Below, in pieces: positions 25,783 through 34,759 of a stretch of DNA of 64,000 nucleotides (positions are counted from its first letter, which is position 1; every line of letters starts with the position of its first letter). The notes beneath the pieces are model-generated. The model searched no databases and was not told where the DNA came from. It saw only the letters and a list, made by a program, of their open reading frames with translations. The position numbers and the translations under genes were made by a program. The stretch lies in assembly GCF_051466335.1 (NCBI RefSeq), contig NZ_CP195793.1, forward strand, positions 4,278,001 through 4,342,000, given 5' to 3'. Origin of the DNA: Planctomicrobium sp051466335 (lineage in GTDB: Bacteria; Planctomycetota; Planctomycetia; Planctomycetales; Planctomycetaceae).

Positions 25783-27504
25783 TTAACGCTTCGCTCGCAG
25801 TCGTTTTTTGAACTCACTGATTGGCTGCGCATTCGCAACATCCTGCTTGGTCAGTCCGGCTCGTCGAGCCTGATGCACTCCATACACCATCAGGTCGTAC
25901 TCCTGAACTGAATGGGCATCGGTGCTGATCACAATCGGAATCCCCTTCTCTTTCGCAGCAGCAGCATGGACCTCAGACAAGTCCAGCCGATAAGGATTCG
26001 CATTGATCTCCATCATCACGCCATAGTCTGAAGCAGCCTGAAACAACGTGGGATAATCGATGGCTGCCCCTTCTCGACGCCCGATGATTCGCCCACTCGG
26101 ATGCCCGATGGCATGCACATTTGGATTCTTGATCGCGTTCAGCAATCGCTGCATGATCAACTCACCAGACTGCCGCAATCCATAGTGCAGCACGGCGAGA
26201 ACCCAGTCTGCTTCGGCCAGAACATCATCTGGCAGATCCATCTCGGCGTTCTCAAGAATGTCGCATTCAATCCCGAGAAGCACTTCGATGTCGGAATACT
26301 CTTGCCGGATCTCGCGAATCTCTGCCCAGTGAGCACGCAGTCTCGCGGAATCGAGACCGCGTGCCATGGCTACTCGCTGCGAGTGATCGGTGATGGCGAT
26401 GTACTTCAATCCCCGCGTCCTCGCCCCTTCAATCATTTCGCGTATCGTGGCTGCTCCATCGGTAGCTGTCGTATGCATATGCAGATCCCCCTGCATGTCG
26501 GACAGTTGGAGCAAGGTTGGGAGTTTTCCTGTCTCGGCAAGTTGGATCTCACCACGATCTTCCCGCAATTCCGGGGGAATCCAGTCGAGACCAAGTGCTC
26601 GATAGACCTCCTCCTCCGTTCGCCCGGCAATCAATTCTTCTCCACGAAGCAGACCGTATTCATTCAGTTTGAAACCACGGTCAATTGCCCGTTTTCGCAG
26701 TTCGATGTTGTGTTCCTTGGACCCGGTGAAATACATCGAAGCGGCGCCGAAGGACTCTTCCGGGACGACTCTTAAATCAAGCTCAATTCCACTGAGGAGT
26801 TTGACACGCTGCTTCGTCGGGCCACGCTGAATGACTGATTGAACCCTCGGGTTAGCTGCAAGTCGATCCATCGCTGCCTGCGAGTCGGGCGCAATCACGA
26901 GAACGTCGAGATCGCCACATGTTTCCTTCCAGCGACGGCAACTCCCAGCGACACAACATTCACTGATGGACTCGAGTTTCAGTAGATCTGCCACGATCGC
27001 ATTCACGTCGTCAAGCGCCTCAACAAGGAGAGTTCGTTGACCAAACTTTTCGACTTCTGCGAGTCCTGCGAGAATCGCTTGTTCTGTCTTTTTCCCGAAT
27101 CCTTTGATCCCTGCGATTCGCCCCTCGGTGGCGGCAGCCTGAAGGTCTGCGAGCGATTGAATGTTCAGTTCATTGTGGAGCACAGCAGCCTTTTTCGGAC
27201 CTAGCCCCGGGATGTTCATAATCTGAAGCAAAGCAGGAGGAAACTCCTCCCGCAATTCCAGCAAGAGGGGGAAACTCCCTGTATCGACCAGTTGAGCAAT
27301 CTTGGTCGCAATATCCTGTCCAATCCCCTGAAGCTGCTTCAACTCAGCTTTGTTTCGTTTGGCAATTGCTGAGACATCGTCGGACAAATCTTCGAGAGTG
27401 TGTGCCGCGTTGCGATAGGCTCGAATCCGAAAAGTGTTTGCCCCCTGCAGTTCAAGCAGCTGAGCGGTTTCTTCGAAGATGCGAGCGATTTCGAGATTGT
27501 TCAT
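25783..27504 (-). CDS. polX: DNA polymerase X family with PHP domain
   Basis: 573 residues, the usual bacterial PolX size. It has an N-terminal helix-hairpin-helix region (LQGIGQDIATKIAQ, IPGLGPKKAAVL, IKGFGKKTEQAI), a nucleotidyltransferase palm (GSCRRWKETCGDLDVLVIA, with GSxxR and DxD), a fingers/thumb part (YFTGSKEHNIELR), and a C-terminal PHP phosphoesterase (GDLHMHTTATDG, AITDHS, STDAHS). It fills gaps in base-excision repair; the PHP part is a 3'-5' exonuclease or end-cleaning activity. ATG 27504 is used rather than the upstream TTG. Confidence 0.94.
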   Translation of the reverse strand: MNNLEIARIFEETAQLLELQGANTFRIRAYRNAAHTLEDLSDDVSAIAKRNKAELKQLQGIGQDIATKIAQLVDTGSFPLLLELREEFPPALLQIMNIPGLGPKKAAVLHNELNIQSLADLQAAATEGRIAGIKGFGKKTEQAILAGLAEVEKFGQRTLLVEALDDVNAIVADLLKLESISECCVAGSCRRWKETCGDLDVLVIAPDSQAAMDRLAANPRVQSVIQRGPTKQRVKLLSGIELDLRVVPEESFGAASMYFTGSKEHNIELRKRAIDRGFKLNEYGLLRGEELIAGRTEEEVYRALGLDWIPPELREDRGEIQLAETGKLPTLLQLSDMQGDLHMHTTATDGAATIREMIEGARTRGLKYIAITDHSQRVAMARGLDSARLRAHWAEIREIRQEYSDIEVLLGIECDILENAEMDLPDDVLAEADWVLAVLHYGLRQSGELIMQRLLNAIKNPNVHAIGHPSGRIIGRREGAAIDYPTLFQAASDYGVMMEINANPYRLDLSEVHAAAAKEKGIPIVISTDAHSVQEYDLMVYGVHQARRAGLTKQDVANAQPISEFKKRLRAKR

Positions 27505-27535
27505 GGTCGAGGATGTGTCATTGCAGGAAAAACTC

Positions 27536-27571
27536 AAACGAAAACGGGAGCCGTCTGACTGACGACTCCCG
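27536..27571 (-). terminator. Terminator between the coiled-coil gene and polX
   Basis: On the minus strand GGGAGTCGTC pairs with GACGGCTCCC (one mismatch, 5-nt loop) and is followed by GTTTTCGTTTGAGTTTTT. Confidence 0.72.
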
Positions 27572-27617
27572 ATTTCATTTCGATACCAGGCCCCCGGATG
27601 ATTGAGGCGGGGAGCGA

Positions 27618-29120
27618 CTATTTTTTGCTTGATGAATCAAACCTCTTGGAAGTCTGGCCTGTTGAACTGCCGGACGAATTGCCGACTCCGGAATGCTCCC
27701 GCCGGGTCTGTGCACCATTACGGAGGTTGAATTTCTGCTTCGAGTTTGCGTCGTAGTGAATGGACTGCTGCTCGTAGCCAATGTAATTCAGGAAGTCGTT
27801 GAAAGTGATTACCTTCACTCCGCGACGAAGTGCATCGTTAACTAGCTGACGGTGCTCTTCTCGCACTTTAGAGATCTGTTCCTGCTTTTCCGTGTCGGAT
27901 CCGGGGAAATCTGTTGGATCTTCGATCTTACCGATGACGAGAAACTTGGACTTCACCGAAAGTGTCGAACCTTCTGGAACACGATTTCCCTGATCGTCGA
28001 TCTCGACTTCGACATCCGATCCTGCAGTATTCAAGATGGTGTGCAAGTATTCGCGATCACTCTTGCCATCGCCATCGATATCAACAATACCGACGAATGA
28101 GAAGAATTCCTTGTTCCCCTTCGTCCAGATTGGAGAGTAGATCGGATCGTTCGCCTGAATTGGGCGACTCACGTCATCCTTGATAATATTCGCACGTGCG
28201 AGGTGAGGCCCAAGAATTTCAATGACTTCGATTTTGCCTTTGATGTCAGCACTTCCACGACCAAAGCCCTGATTGCTTCGTGTGTACACAGAGAAGCTGA
28301 CCTGTGTACGCAAACCGTCATCTGATCCGAGGTTGATCCAGACTGTTCGTGTGGTGTTTTCGACGCGAACGATCAAGCCATCAGGCTTGTCGAAACTCTG
28401 GTTTTCAAGCGAGGCTAATTGTCCGCGTTGGAAGCGTACAATGTTCTCGAATTCCTGAATCTCCGCATCCTTGACCTTACGGACAGACTCAAGTTCATCT
28501 TTCAGTGCTTCGCGATCGCGTTGCTCTTTGTTGTAGAGATCGCGGAACTTGGCAATCTCTCCATCTTTCTGAGCCAGGAGTTCGTTCTTGGTTGTCACAA
28601 CGTCAGTGAGCTGAGCCTCCGAAGAGGTCTGAGAAGCAGAAATCTCGGCGACGCGATTTGCGTGGGCGGCAACTTCCTGAGCCAGCTCATTCCGGACAGC
28701 TTCGAGCTGAGCCTGGCGTTGAATGTTGTTCTGGTCCTGCGAGTTCAGAGCCGCTCGCAAGCTTTGCAGAGTCGCTGCGACAGTTGGAGCAGCGGCGCTT
28801 GGCTGGACGTATTCTTTGCCGTATAGAGCAAGGTCCCGGTTCAAAGAACCAATGACTGAGTTCGGCGTATTGTCGGTTTCAGCACCAACCGCTTCGAAAT
28901 CGGTGTAACCGAGTTTCTTTTTCAACAGCGTGATTTCGTCGAGCACTTTCCGAAGCGCATTATCTGAAGTGCTGGCAGTTGTGCGTGCCGCTGCCTCAGC
29001 CAGAGCAAGCTTCTGGTTTTCCTTCGCCATCATGTAGCAGACCAACCCCAGAATTAGGGTGATCATTACTGAAATGGCCAAGGAAAAATGGACGGCGGTT
29101 GGCTTTGACGAAGCTGCCAT
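27618..29120 (-). CDS. Membrane-anchored coiled-coil protein, function unknown
   Basis: 500 residues with a single N-terminal membrane anchor (HFSLAISVMITLILGLVCYMM). Residues about 40-240 are predicted long coiled coil (ALRKVLDEITLLKKKL, REALKDELESVRKVKDAEI). A beta-rich C-terminal domain follows (GLIVRVENTTRTVWINLGS, HLARANIIKDDVS, FVGIVDIDGDGKSDREYL, KFLVIGKIEDP), then GVKVITFNDFLNYIGYE, which weakly recalls a BRCT-like fold, and a Ser-rich tail. Most likely it sits in the periplasm anchored to the inner membrane. AGGGG precedes the ATG. I cannot name it; similar coiled-coil anchors occur widely in planctomycetes. Confidence 0.78.
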   Translation of the reverse strand: MAASSKPTAVHFSLAISVMITLILGLVCYMMAKENQKLALAEAAARTTASTSDNALRKVLDEITLLKKKLGYTDFEAVGAETDNTPNSVIGSLNRDLALYGKEYVQPSAAAPTVAATLQSLRAALNSQDQNNIQRQAQLEAVRNELAQEVAAHANRVAEISASQTSSEAQLTDVVTTKNELLAQKDGEIAKFRDLYNKEQRDREALKDELESVRKVKDAEIQEFENIVRFQRGQLASLENQSFDKPDGLIVRVENTTRTVWINLGSDDGLRTQVSFSVYTRSNQGFGRGSADIKGKIEVIEILGPHLARANIIKDDVSRPIQANDPIYSPIWTKGNKEFFSFVGIVDIDGDGKSDREYLHTILNTAGSDVEVEIDDQGNRVPEGSTLSVKSKFLVIGKIEDPTDFPGSDTEKQEQISKVREEHRQLVNDALRRGVKVITFNDFLNYIGYEQQSIHYDANSKQKFNLRNGAQTRREHSGVGNSSGSSTGQTSKRFDSSSKK

Positions 29121-29686
29121 CAGGGTCCCCTTAAAGGCATTGTGAATGCCTTGATGGAAATGGATTTTATCTGGAACCGCAGCCGTCGTCCTTGAACAAA
29201 CCGCGAGAGTCGGAATCAGGTCTGGTCTCTGTCGACGACCGTATCATTGGTCTCAACTTTATCGAACAGAAAGAGTTCCAAAGTCATTGTCGATTGAAAC
29301 CAAGGGAAACTTCAACCCAGATTGCCGAGTCGAAACAACCGGAATTTCAGTCCTCTCGTGAACGTAGTGAATAGGAGGGATTCAACCACTGAACGGACTG
29401 TATGAAGTGAGCAATTTCAGTTTACGCCGCGGGCAGGTGCGGTCAAGTTGATTTTCTATAATTACATGACAGGCCATGACTTTGAGGCCACAAAGCATCT
29501 CGACAGATTTGGAAATCGGGTCCAAATTTCAGGACGATTGCGACTCATGCAGGAAGAAATCGGAGACGTCGCTTGTGAATTCGAAGGTGCTCAACGCTGC
29601 TACATTCTGAAAAAGAAACTGAGCATTGCGTCGATGCAATCGCACCAATCGGAACAACTCCAATCTCACTCAGGCCACAAACAAAC
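29121..29686. other. Intergenic stretch of about 565 bp, nothing identified
   Basis: Between the hemA stop and the start of the coiled-coil protein, both on the minus strand. It presumably contains the promoter of the latter. No RNA gene, repeat or strong hairpin is visible. Confidence 0.45.
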
Positions 29687-30973
29687 TCAGCCATCGTCAC
29701 GAAGTTGGAAGAGTCGTTTAATTGCATCGATCATACCGTGTGGAGTTCCGGTCTTGGCTTCGTCCCGGAGAGTCTCCAGTGGCGGGTGCAACAACTTGTT
29801 GACGATCCGGGAGATTGCCTTTTCAATCGCCTGTCGTTCTCGTTCTTCGAGATCCGGGAGTTTCCGGAACAGGATTTCGAGTTCCTGGCGACTGATTTCA
29901 TCCCAGTGGTCGCGCAATCGTTTCACCACTGGCCCAGTCGCCTTGTGGTAAACATCCTGCATGAAACGTGTCGTTTCCTCTTCGATAATGGAACGCGCCT
30001 TCAAAACCTCTTGGGCGCGCTTCTTCCGATTTCTCTCGCATGTTGCTTCGAGATCGTCGATGTCGTAAAGGAAGACACCGTCATCCATGTCTCCGATTCT
30101 CTTCTCGAAGTCCCGAGGGGCTCCCAAATCGAGAACAAAGAGAGGTTTCGGACCCGTTCGCTTTCTGATCTTGCGCATCATCTCAAGAGTCACAACAGGA
30201 TCTGTAGCACCTGTTGTACTGACGATCACATCCGCCTGAATCAAACTCTGTTCCAGCTGATCCCAGCTTCGCGCGGTTCCAGAAAACTGCTCCGCAAGGA
30301 GTTCCGCACGCTCGAGATTGCGGTTGCAGACCAGAATCTGCTTCACCCCTTCGCCAGCTAGGTATGTGAGCGTTTCGGTCGCCATCTCTCCTGCACCGAT
30401 GACGAGCACCGTTTTATCATCGAAACGGTCGAAGATACTCTTTCCAAAGTCCCCAACCGCAACGCTGGCGATCGACACCCTTCCAAGTGCCAGTTTGGTT
30501 TCGGTCCGCACGCGACTTGAAACGGTGAGTGCCCGCTGAAACAACGCGTTCGTCATCGGCCCATTTGCCTCGGAACGTGTCGATGTCTCATAGGCCTCTT
30601 TGATCTGATTGACGATTTGGCTCTCGCCGAGCACCATGCTGTCGATGCTGGACGCAACCTCGAACAGATGTCGAACCGCCTCTGGTCCCTGTCTTCCAAG
30701 CAAATCATCGAAGAAATCTTCCATCGGAAGGTGATGGAAGTCTGAAAAGAAGGCGGCCAACTGTGCCTGAGTCGGGGCGTCCGCTGGGTTTTCCTGAGCG
30801 GAATACACTTCGATCCGGTTACAGGTCGAAATCACGACATGTTCGGAGTTCGGAAACCGGTTTCTCAATTCGCCATACGCTCGCTCGAGCACATCCTGCG
30901 ATGGAAATGCAAGTCGTTCTCTAACAGAGAGATCCGCTGTCTGGTGATTGCAGTAGACAACCTGGAGGTTCAT
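29687..30973 (-). CDS. hemA: Glutamyl-tRNA reductase
   Basis: Reduces glutamyl-tRNA to glutamate-1-semialdehyde, the first committed step of C5 tetrapyrrole synthesis. The 428 residues include the thioester Cys51 in VVISTCNRIEVY, GESQIVNQIKEAY, the NADPH-binding VLVIGAGEMA, LVCNRN and LDLGAPRDFEKRIGD. The C-terminal dimerisation helices are present. Its ATG overlaps the hemX stop (30970-30973), so the two are translationally coupled, as in other hemX-hemA units where HemX tunes HemA levels. Confidence 0.96.
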   Translation of the reverse strand: MNLQVVYCNHQTADLSVRERLAFPSQDVLERAYGELRNRFPNSEHVVISTCNRIEVYSAQENPADAPTQAQLAAFFSDFHHLPMEDFFDDLLGRQGPEAVRHLFEVASSIDSMVLGESQIVNQIKEAYETSTRSEANGPMTNALFQRALTVSSRVRTETKLALGRVSIASVAVGDFGKSIFDRFDDKTVLVIGAGEMATETLTYLAGEGVKQILVCNRNLERAELLAEQFSGTARSWDQLEQSLIQADVIVSTTGATDPVVTLEMMRKIRKRTGPKPLFVLDLGAPRDFEKRIGDMDDGVFLYDIDDLEATCERNRKKRAQEVLKARSIIEEETTRFMQDVYHKATGPVVKRLRDHWDEISRQELEILFRKLPDLEERERQAIEKAISRIVNKLLHPPLETLRDEAKTGTPHGMIDAIKRLFQLRDDG

Positions 30974-31845
30974 GCAGTCGCTCCCTGTTGTTCAGACGAA
31001 ACAGGATTCACTCCATGAATGGCATCTGTGGCTGTGAATTCCATCATCAGCATCGTGATGAGCATGAACAGGCAGGCGAGCAATGTTCGCCACGCGACGA
31101 TGCGACCGGTCCGACGCCGTGACGAAACAAGCCATCCAAACAGGACAGCCATGGCAGCCCAGACAGCAGCATTCGCTGCGATCGAGATACTGAACAAGTC
31201 GACAGGATGATCTCCCATTTTGGTGAGATAAATCATCCAAAGCCCGGTGAGCATTCCCAATGTGAGGCAAGGAACCGCCATGACCACGAGCCACCAATTC
31301 ATGCGGCTCAGGCGTTCCAGCGAAAACAGATGCAGTGCCGGAATCTCGACATTCTTCGACTTAAGGCGATGATGCTGAATGAGATACATAATACTCACCA
31401 GCAGCGACAGCAGCACTCCAAGCATTCCGAAAACGAGGAATGACGCGTGAATCATGGCCCAATTCCCCACCCCAGCAAGTCGGGGATTCGGGGTCGCTGT
31501 GACAAAATGCGATGCGATGACCAGGCAGAGAACGACGGGGAGTGCAAACACTCCCAGCGACAAGTTTTGGTTCCAAACCTGTATGCCCAAATACAATACG
31601 ACAGCCAGCCAGGCTGAAACCAGCATCCAGTCGTGGGTCGATCCGAGCAATGGCGGGAGATCGTGCTGCCGACTTCGTGCGACGAGATAAGTGGTCTGAG
31701 CCACAAGTCCCGCGCTGGTAAATAGGATCGTCCCCCAGCGAAGAGCCAAACTCCGACGCAAGAACTGCGTACATTCCAACGCGAGAGCAACCGAATAGCT
31801 CGCGAGGAAACAGAGTAAGGTGACCTTATCCAAAACAGGATCCAA
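30970..31845 (-). CDS. hemX: CcsA/HemX-family membrane protein
   Basis: A 291-residue protein with about eight transmembrane helices. The family core is seen in NWAMIHASFLVFGMLGVLLSLLVSIMYLIQ and HLFSLERLSRMNWWLVVMAVPCLTLGMLTGLWM (read as separate helices). The WWD-like heme-handling motif of true CcsA is not obvious, which favours HemX. It begins at a TTG with no better ATG upstream and overlaps hemA by ATGA. HemX affects glutamyl-tRNA reductase abundance; a role in cytochrome c maturation is the alternative. Confidence 0.82.
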   Translation of the reverse strand: MDPVLDKVTLLCFLASYSVALALECTQFLRRSLALRWGTILFTSAGLVAQTTYLVARSRQHDLPPLLGSTHDWMLVSAWLAVVLYLGIQVWNQNLSLGVFALPVVLCLVIASHFVTATPNPRLAGVGNWAMIHASFLVFGMLGVLLSLLVSIMYLIQHHRLKSKNVEIPALHLFSLERLSRMNWWLVVMAVPCLTLGMLTGLWMIYLTKMGDHPVDLFSISIAANAAVWAAMAVLFGWLVSSRRRTGRIVAWRTLLACLFMLITMLMMEFTATDAIHGVNPVSSEQQGATA

Positions 31846-32335
31846 TCCGGAATATGTCGCTGAAAGCCAACTGCAGGAAGAAAATCACTCGTCCCAAAAA
31901 TCGCACAAACGACTTCTGAAAAATGACTTAAAGTCGATATTCACCAAACTGAGTGCAGTGACGTCGAAAGTCCTTTTTACATCCGCAAAGATTCGCCAAA
32001 TTCAACGATTTGCGATTCGCAATGTAAATGGAAAAATTCCGGGACCGTTACGCACTGTTCCCCTATTTTTGCACGACTCCCTTCCAATGGAAAGTATCCG
32101 GCACAAGACCGATCAATTGATTCCAATCCCAACGCAGCATCGGCGTCCCACGTAAACGGTTTATTTCGCCTGAATTACCTCTTGAATACTTTAGTACTGT
32201 GGAATGCCAGACCGGTGAAATTCTGATCGGATTCGATCAATCGAGACGGGGGCGCGATTCGAAGAGTACATAGAGAGTTCATATTGTCACTGTGCTGAAG
32301 TCATTCAGGGCTGAAGTCAACCAGGGAGGGTTGAA
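31846..32335. other. Divergent intergenic stretch of 490 bp
   Basis: Upstream of hemX (leftward) and the methyltransferase-like gene (rightward). GCTGAAGTCA occurs twice just before the latter. No RNA gene or terminator found. Confidence 0.45.
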
Positions 32336-32977
32336 ATGTCGGAATCTGCCTCCGTCGTCGGGAAAAGTTTGACGGTGGGTCAATTAAACCTGCTCGCTAG
32401 TAAAGTCGGAGTTCATTCCGGAAAGTCGTTTATCGACGTCGGATGCGGCAACGGCGAGTGGTTACTCCCCTTCATTCAGGCTGGTAAAGCAGTTCAGGGA
32501 ATGGACGAAAAAGGAGCGATCAGTGGCGCTCCAGGCCAGCACATCATCGTTGGGTCGCCGTCTGCAAATGTCCCTTGGGAACCGCATTCAATCGACACGA
32601 TCCTCTTTCGTGGAACGAGTTTGCACCGAGCCGCCGAGTTCGGGCCGGAACTGATGATCGGGCTTGCGAACCTCGGTTCGTCATTGAAAGCCAAAGGACG
32701 ACTGATCATCCCTGTCGTCGGAACGAGTACCAGTGAGGTTGAGGCAGAGCTGACTCGCTGGAAAAACCAACTCTCCGTCTTCCCGGGAACATTCCAAACG
32801 AAGACGCTGAAGCCCGGACTGAGCGCCTACCTGACACTGGCGTTTCTCTTTGGCCGGAGTCATCAGGTTTCAATCATCGATTTTCAGGTGAACAAGAATG
32901 CGATTTCGCGGCTGGAGTGGCATAAGCTCGCCCGCAATGCCGTCATGGCTCGCATGAATGCACCTGCAGTTGCGTAG
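32336..32977 (+). CDS. Class I SAM-dependent methyltransferase-like protein
   Basis: A 213-residue protein with motif I FIDVGCGNGEW near residue 37, an acidic residue after strand 2 (GMDEKG), and IDTILFRGTSLHRAAE as the motif IV region. The second half (LKAKGRLIIPV, FLFGRSHQVSIIDF) is consistent with the Rossmann fold. GGGAGG precedes the ATG. The target is not identifiable; it is a single gene with its own terminator. A SAM-binding but inactive homologue cannot be excluded. Confidence 0.72.
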   Translation: MSESASVVGKSLTVGQLNLLASKVGVHSGKSFIDVGCGNGEWLLPFIQAGKAVQGMDEKGAISGAPGQHIIVGSPSANVPWEPHSIDTILFRGTSLHRAAEFGPELMIGLANLGSSLKAKGRLIIPVVGTSTSEVEAELTRWKNQLSVFPGTFQTKTLKPGLSAYLTLAFLFGRSHQVSIIDFQVNKNAISRLEWHKLARNAVMARMNAPAVA

Positions 32978-33010
32978 TTTGATTGTCGTTTAGTGCAATC
33001 GAAACTCCCA

Positions 33011-33044
33011 AACACCTCGCACCAGACCTGCGAGGTGTTTTTTC
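33011..33044 (+). terminator. Terminator of the methyltransferase-like gene
   Basis: A perfect 11-bp stem (AACACCTCGCA / TGCGAGGTGTT) with a 7-nt loop, followed by TTTTT. Confidence 0.9.
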
Positions 33045-33120
33045 ATTGATGGTAAACGGAAAACACCTCGGAGCTTTTCGAGAAGAAATTCTCTGTTGAT
33101 ATGGAAGCACACCAATTGCA

Positions 33121-33137
33121 GATTCATATTATGAATC
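33121..33137. promoter_or_regulatory. 17-bp perfect palindrome upstream of the YpfJ-type gene
   Basis: GATTCATA-T-TATGAATC lies 86 bases before the peptidase start in otherwise empty DNA. The size and symmetry suit a dimeric repressor site. No regulator gene is adjacent. Confidence 0.32.
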
Positions 33138-33222
33138 AAATCGAATGAAGTCTGCTTTGGTGATCCGACAGTGGCCAGTTGGATGCGGACCAACCGTTTA
33201 ATCCTGCTAGCGAGGCAATGTC

Positions 33223-34080
33223 ATGGTGCGATGGGAATCTGGACGCAGAAGTGACAACGTGGACGACCGCCGTTCAATGAAACCGCGAGGAATCGCATTG
33301 GGAGGTGGCGGAACAATTTTGATGGCGATCATGATCTACTTCTTCTCAGGAGGAGATCTGGGGCAGGTGTTGCGATTCTTCCTGCAAAATCAAGGAGGAG
33401 GAGCCCAACAGCAAGCAGCGGCCCCTGATCCGGAAGAAGACAAGATGGCAGACTTCGCAAAGGTCATCCTTGGCGACACGGAAGATGTCTGGACCCAACT
33501 CTTTCGACAAAACGGTCGCCGCTATACGCCCACGAAAATGGTTCTATATCGCGGGCAGGTCAGTTCCGGATGCGGGAACGCCTCTGCAGCGGCCGGTCCG
33601 TTCTATTGCCCTGCTGACCAGCAGGTTTACATCGACCTCTCGTTCTTTGATGAACTCGACCGCAGGTTTGGGGCCCCCGGCGAAATGGCGCGTGCTTACG
33701 TGATTGCACACGAAGTGGCTCATCATGTGCAGAATCTGATGGGAACAATGGATAAACGTCAGGAGCTTCTGCGATACATGGATGAGAAAGAATTCTCAGT
33801 CCGACTGGAACTTCAAGCAGATTTCCTGGCGGGAGTCTGGGCTCATCATGCCCACGACGAACGGAAGATTTTGGAACCGGGAGATATCGAATCTGCCTTG
33901 CAGGCTGCGACTGCAATCGGCGATGACGCACTCCAGAAACAATCACAAGGCTACGTCGTGAAAGAATCCTTCACACACGGTTCCTCCGCACAGCGAGTCC
34001 GCTGGTTCAAGAAAGGCTTCGAAACAGGGGATATCAACCAGGGAGATACATTCAGTGCCAGAAGTGTCGACGACCTCTGA
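33223..34080 (+). CDS. YpfJ-type neutral zinc metallopeptidase
   Basis: A 285-residue protein with a short basic N-terminus, one membrane anchor (IALGGGGTILMAIMIYFF) and a zinc peptidase domain. Motifs are CGNASAAAGPFYCPADQQVYIDLSFF, the zinc helix HEVAHHVQ and the third-ligand region LELQADFLAGVWAHHA, in YpfJ order. Catalytic residues look intact. It is probably anchored with the domain outside the cytoplasm. The substrate is unknown even in E. coli. It is monocistronic with a terminator after it. Confidence 0.9.
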   Translation: MVRWESGRRSDNVDDRRSMKPRGIALGGGGTILMAIMIYFFSGGDLGQVLRFFLQNQGGGAQQQAAAPDPEEDKMADFAKVILGDTEDVWTQLFRQNGRRYTPTKMVLYRGQVSSGCGNASAAAGPFYCPADQQVYIDLSFFDELDRRFGAPGEMARAYVIAHEVAHHVQNLMGTMDKRQELLRYMDEKEFSVRLELQADFLAGVWAHHAHDERKILEPGDIESALQAATAIGDDALQKQSQGYVVKESFTHGSSAQRVRWFKKGFETGDINQGDTFSARSVDDL

Positions 34081-34141
34081 CAGTTGCTGAAACGGCACCG
34101 ATCTCACTGACAACCTCAGTTCCACCAGAACCGCCAAGCTT

Positions 34142-34180
34142 CCCATCTTTCATTTCCATGAAAGGATGGGATTTTTTTTG
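34142..34180 (+). terminator. Terminator of the zinc peptidase gene
   Basis: CCCATC-TTTCAT pairs with ATGAAAGGATGGG (one bulge), followed by eight Ts. Confidence 0.85.
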
Positions 34181-34759
34181 GACTCAGTTGAACAGCAATT
34201 GCTGCGGCTCAGCACACTGAGTTTCAACAAAATTCCGTTGGATTACGTGACTCGGACAACCTGACGGTCATTGTCATTCTTCTAAACCTATTGGCGTAAC
34301 AACACTTACCGGCTCACCCTGCCCCTTCATTGGTGCTCGATAACTCATCTTGTCCCATTCGCAATCTTCCGGTATTCCTCCCCTACATCGGAGGAAAAGC
34401 TCAAGTGACGACCGTGCTCACGTGCGTTACGACGAATTCCCCTCCTCCGCCAAAGTGGATTCTCTACGAATTCCGCAAAGCAAATCATGGGCAGGAAACC
34501 GTGATTTGATGTGCTGATTGACGCATTTCAAAAAAATTCGCCAAGCTCCAATCAAGTTAGACACCCACCTCAACGCAACTTCAAAGCCATTAAGCACTAC
34601 GGTCGGAAGAAAAGTTAAGCAGACAGAAATCAAACTTCGGTTTCGATTTTCAGCCTCGTAAAATTCGTATTCGCATGGACGCGATGGTAATCAGGCAAGG
34701 TTTCATTCGATTGAAATCTCCCCCCTGCTTACGTCGATTATCAATCGAAAGCAAAGTCG
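34181..34759. other. Intergenic stretch before bamA, nothing identified
   Basis: About 580 bp. A TCGATT-ATC-AATCGA dyad lies just before the bamA ATG. No RNA gene or convincing small frame is seen; a leader or promoter is expected. Confidence 0.45.
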
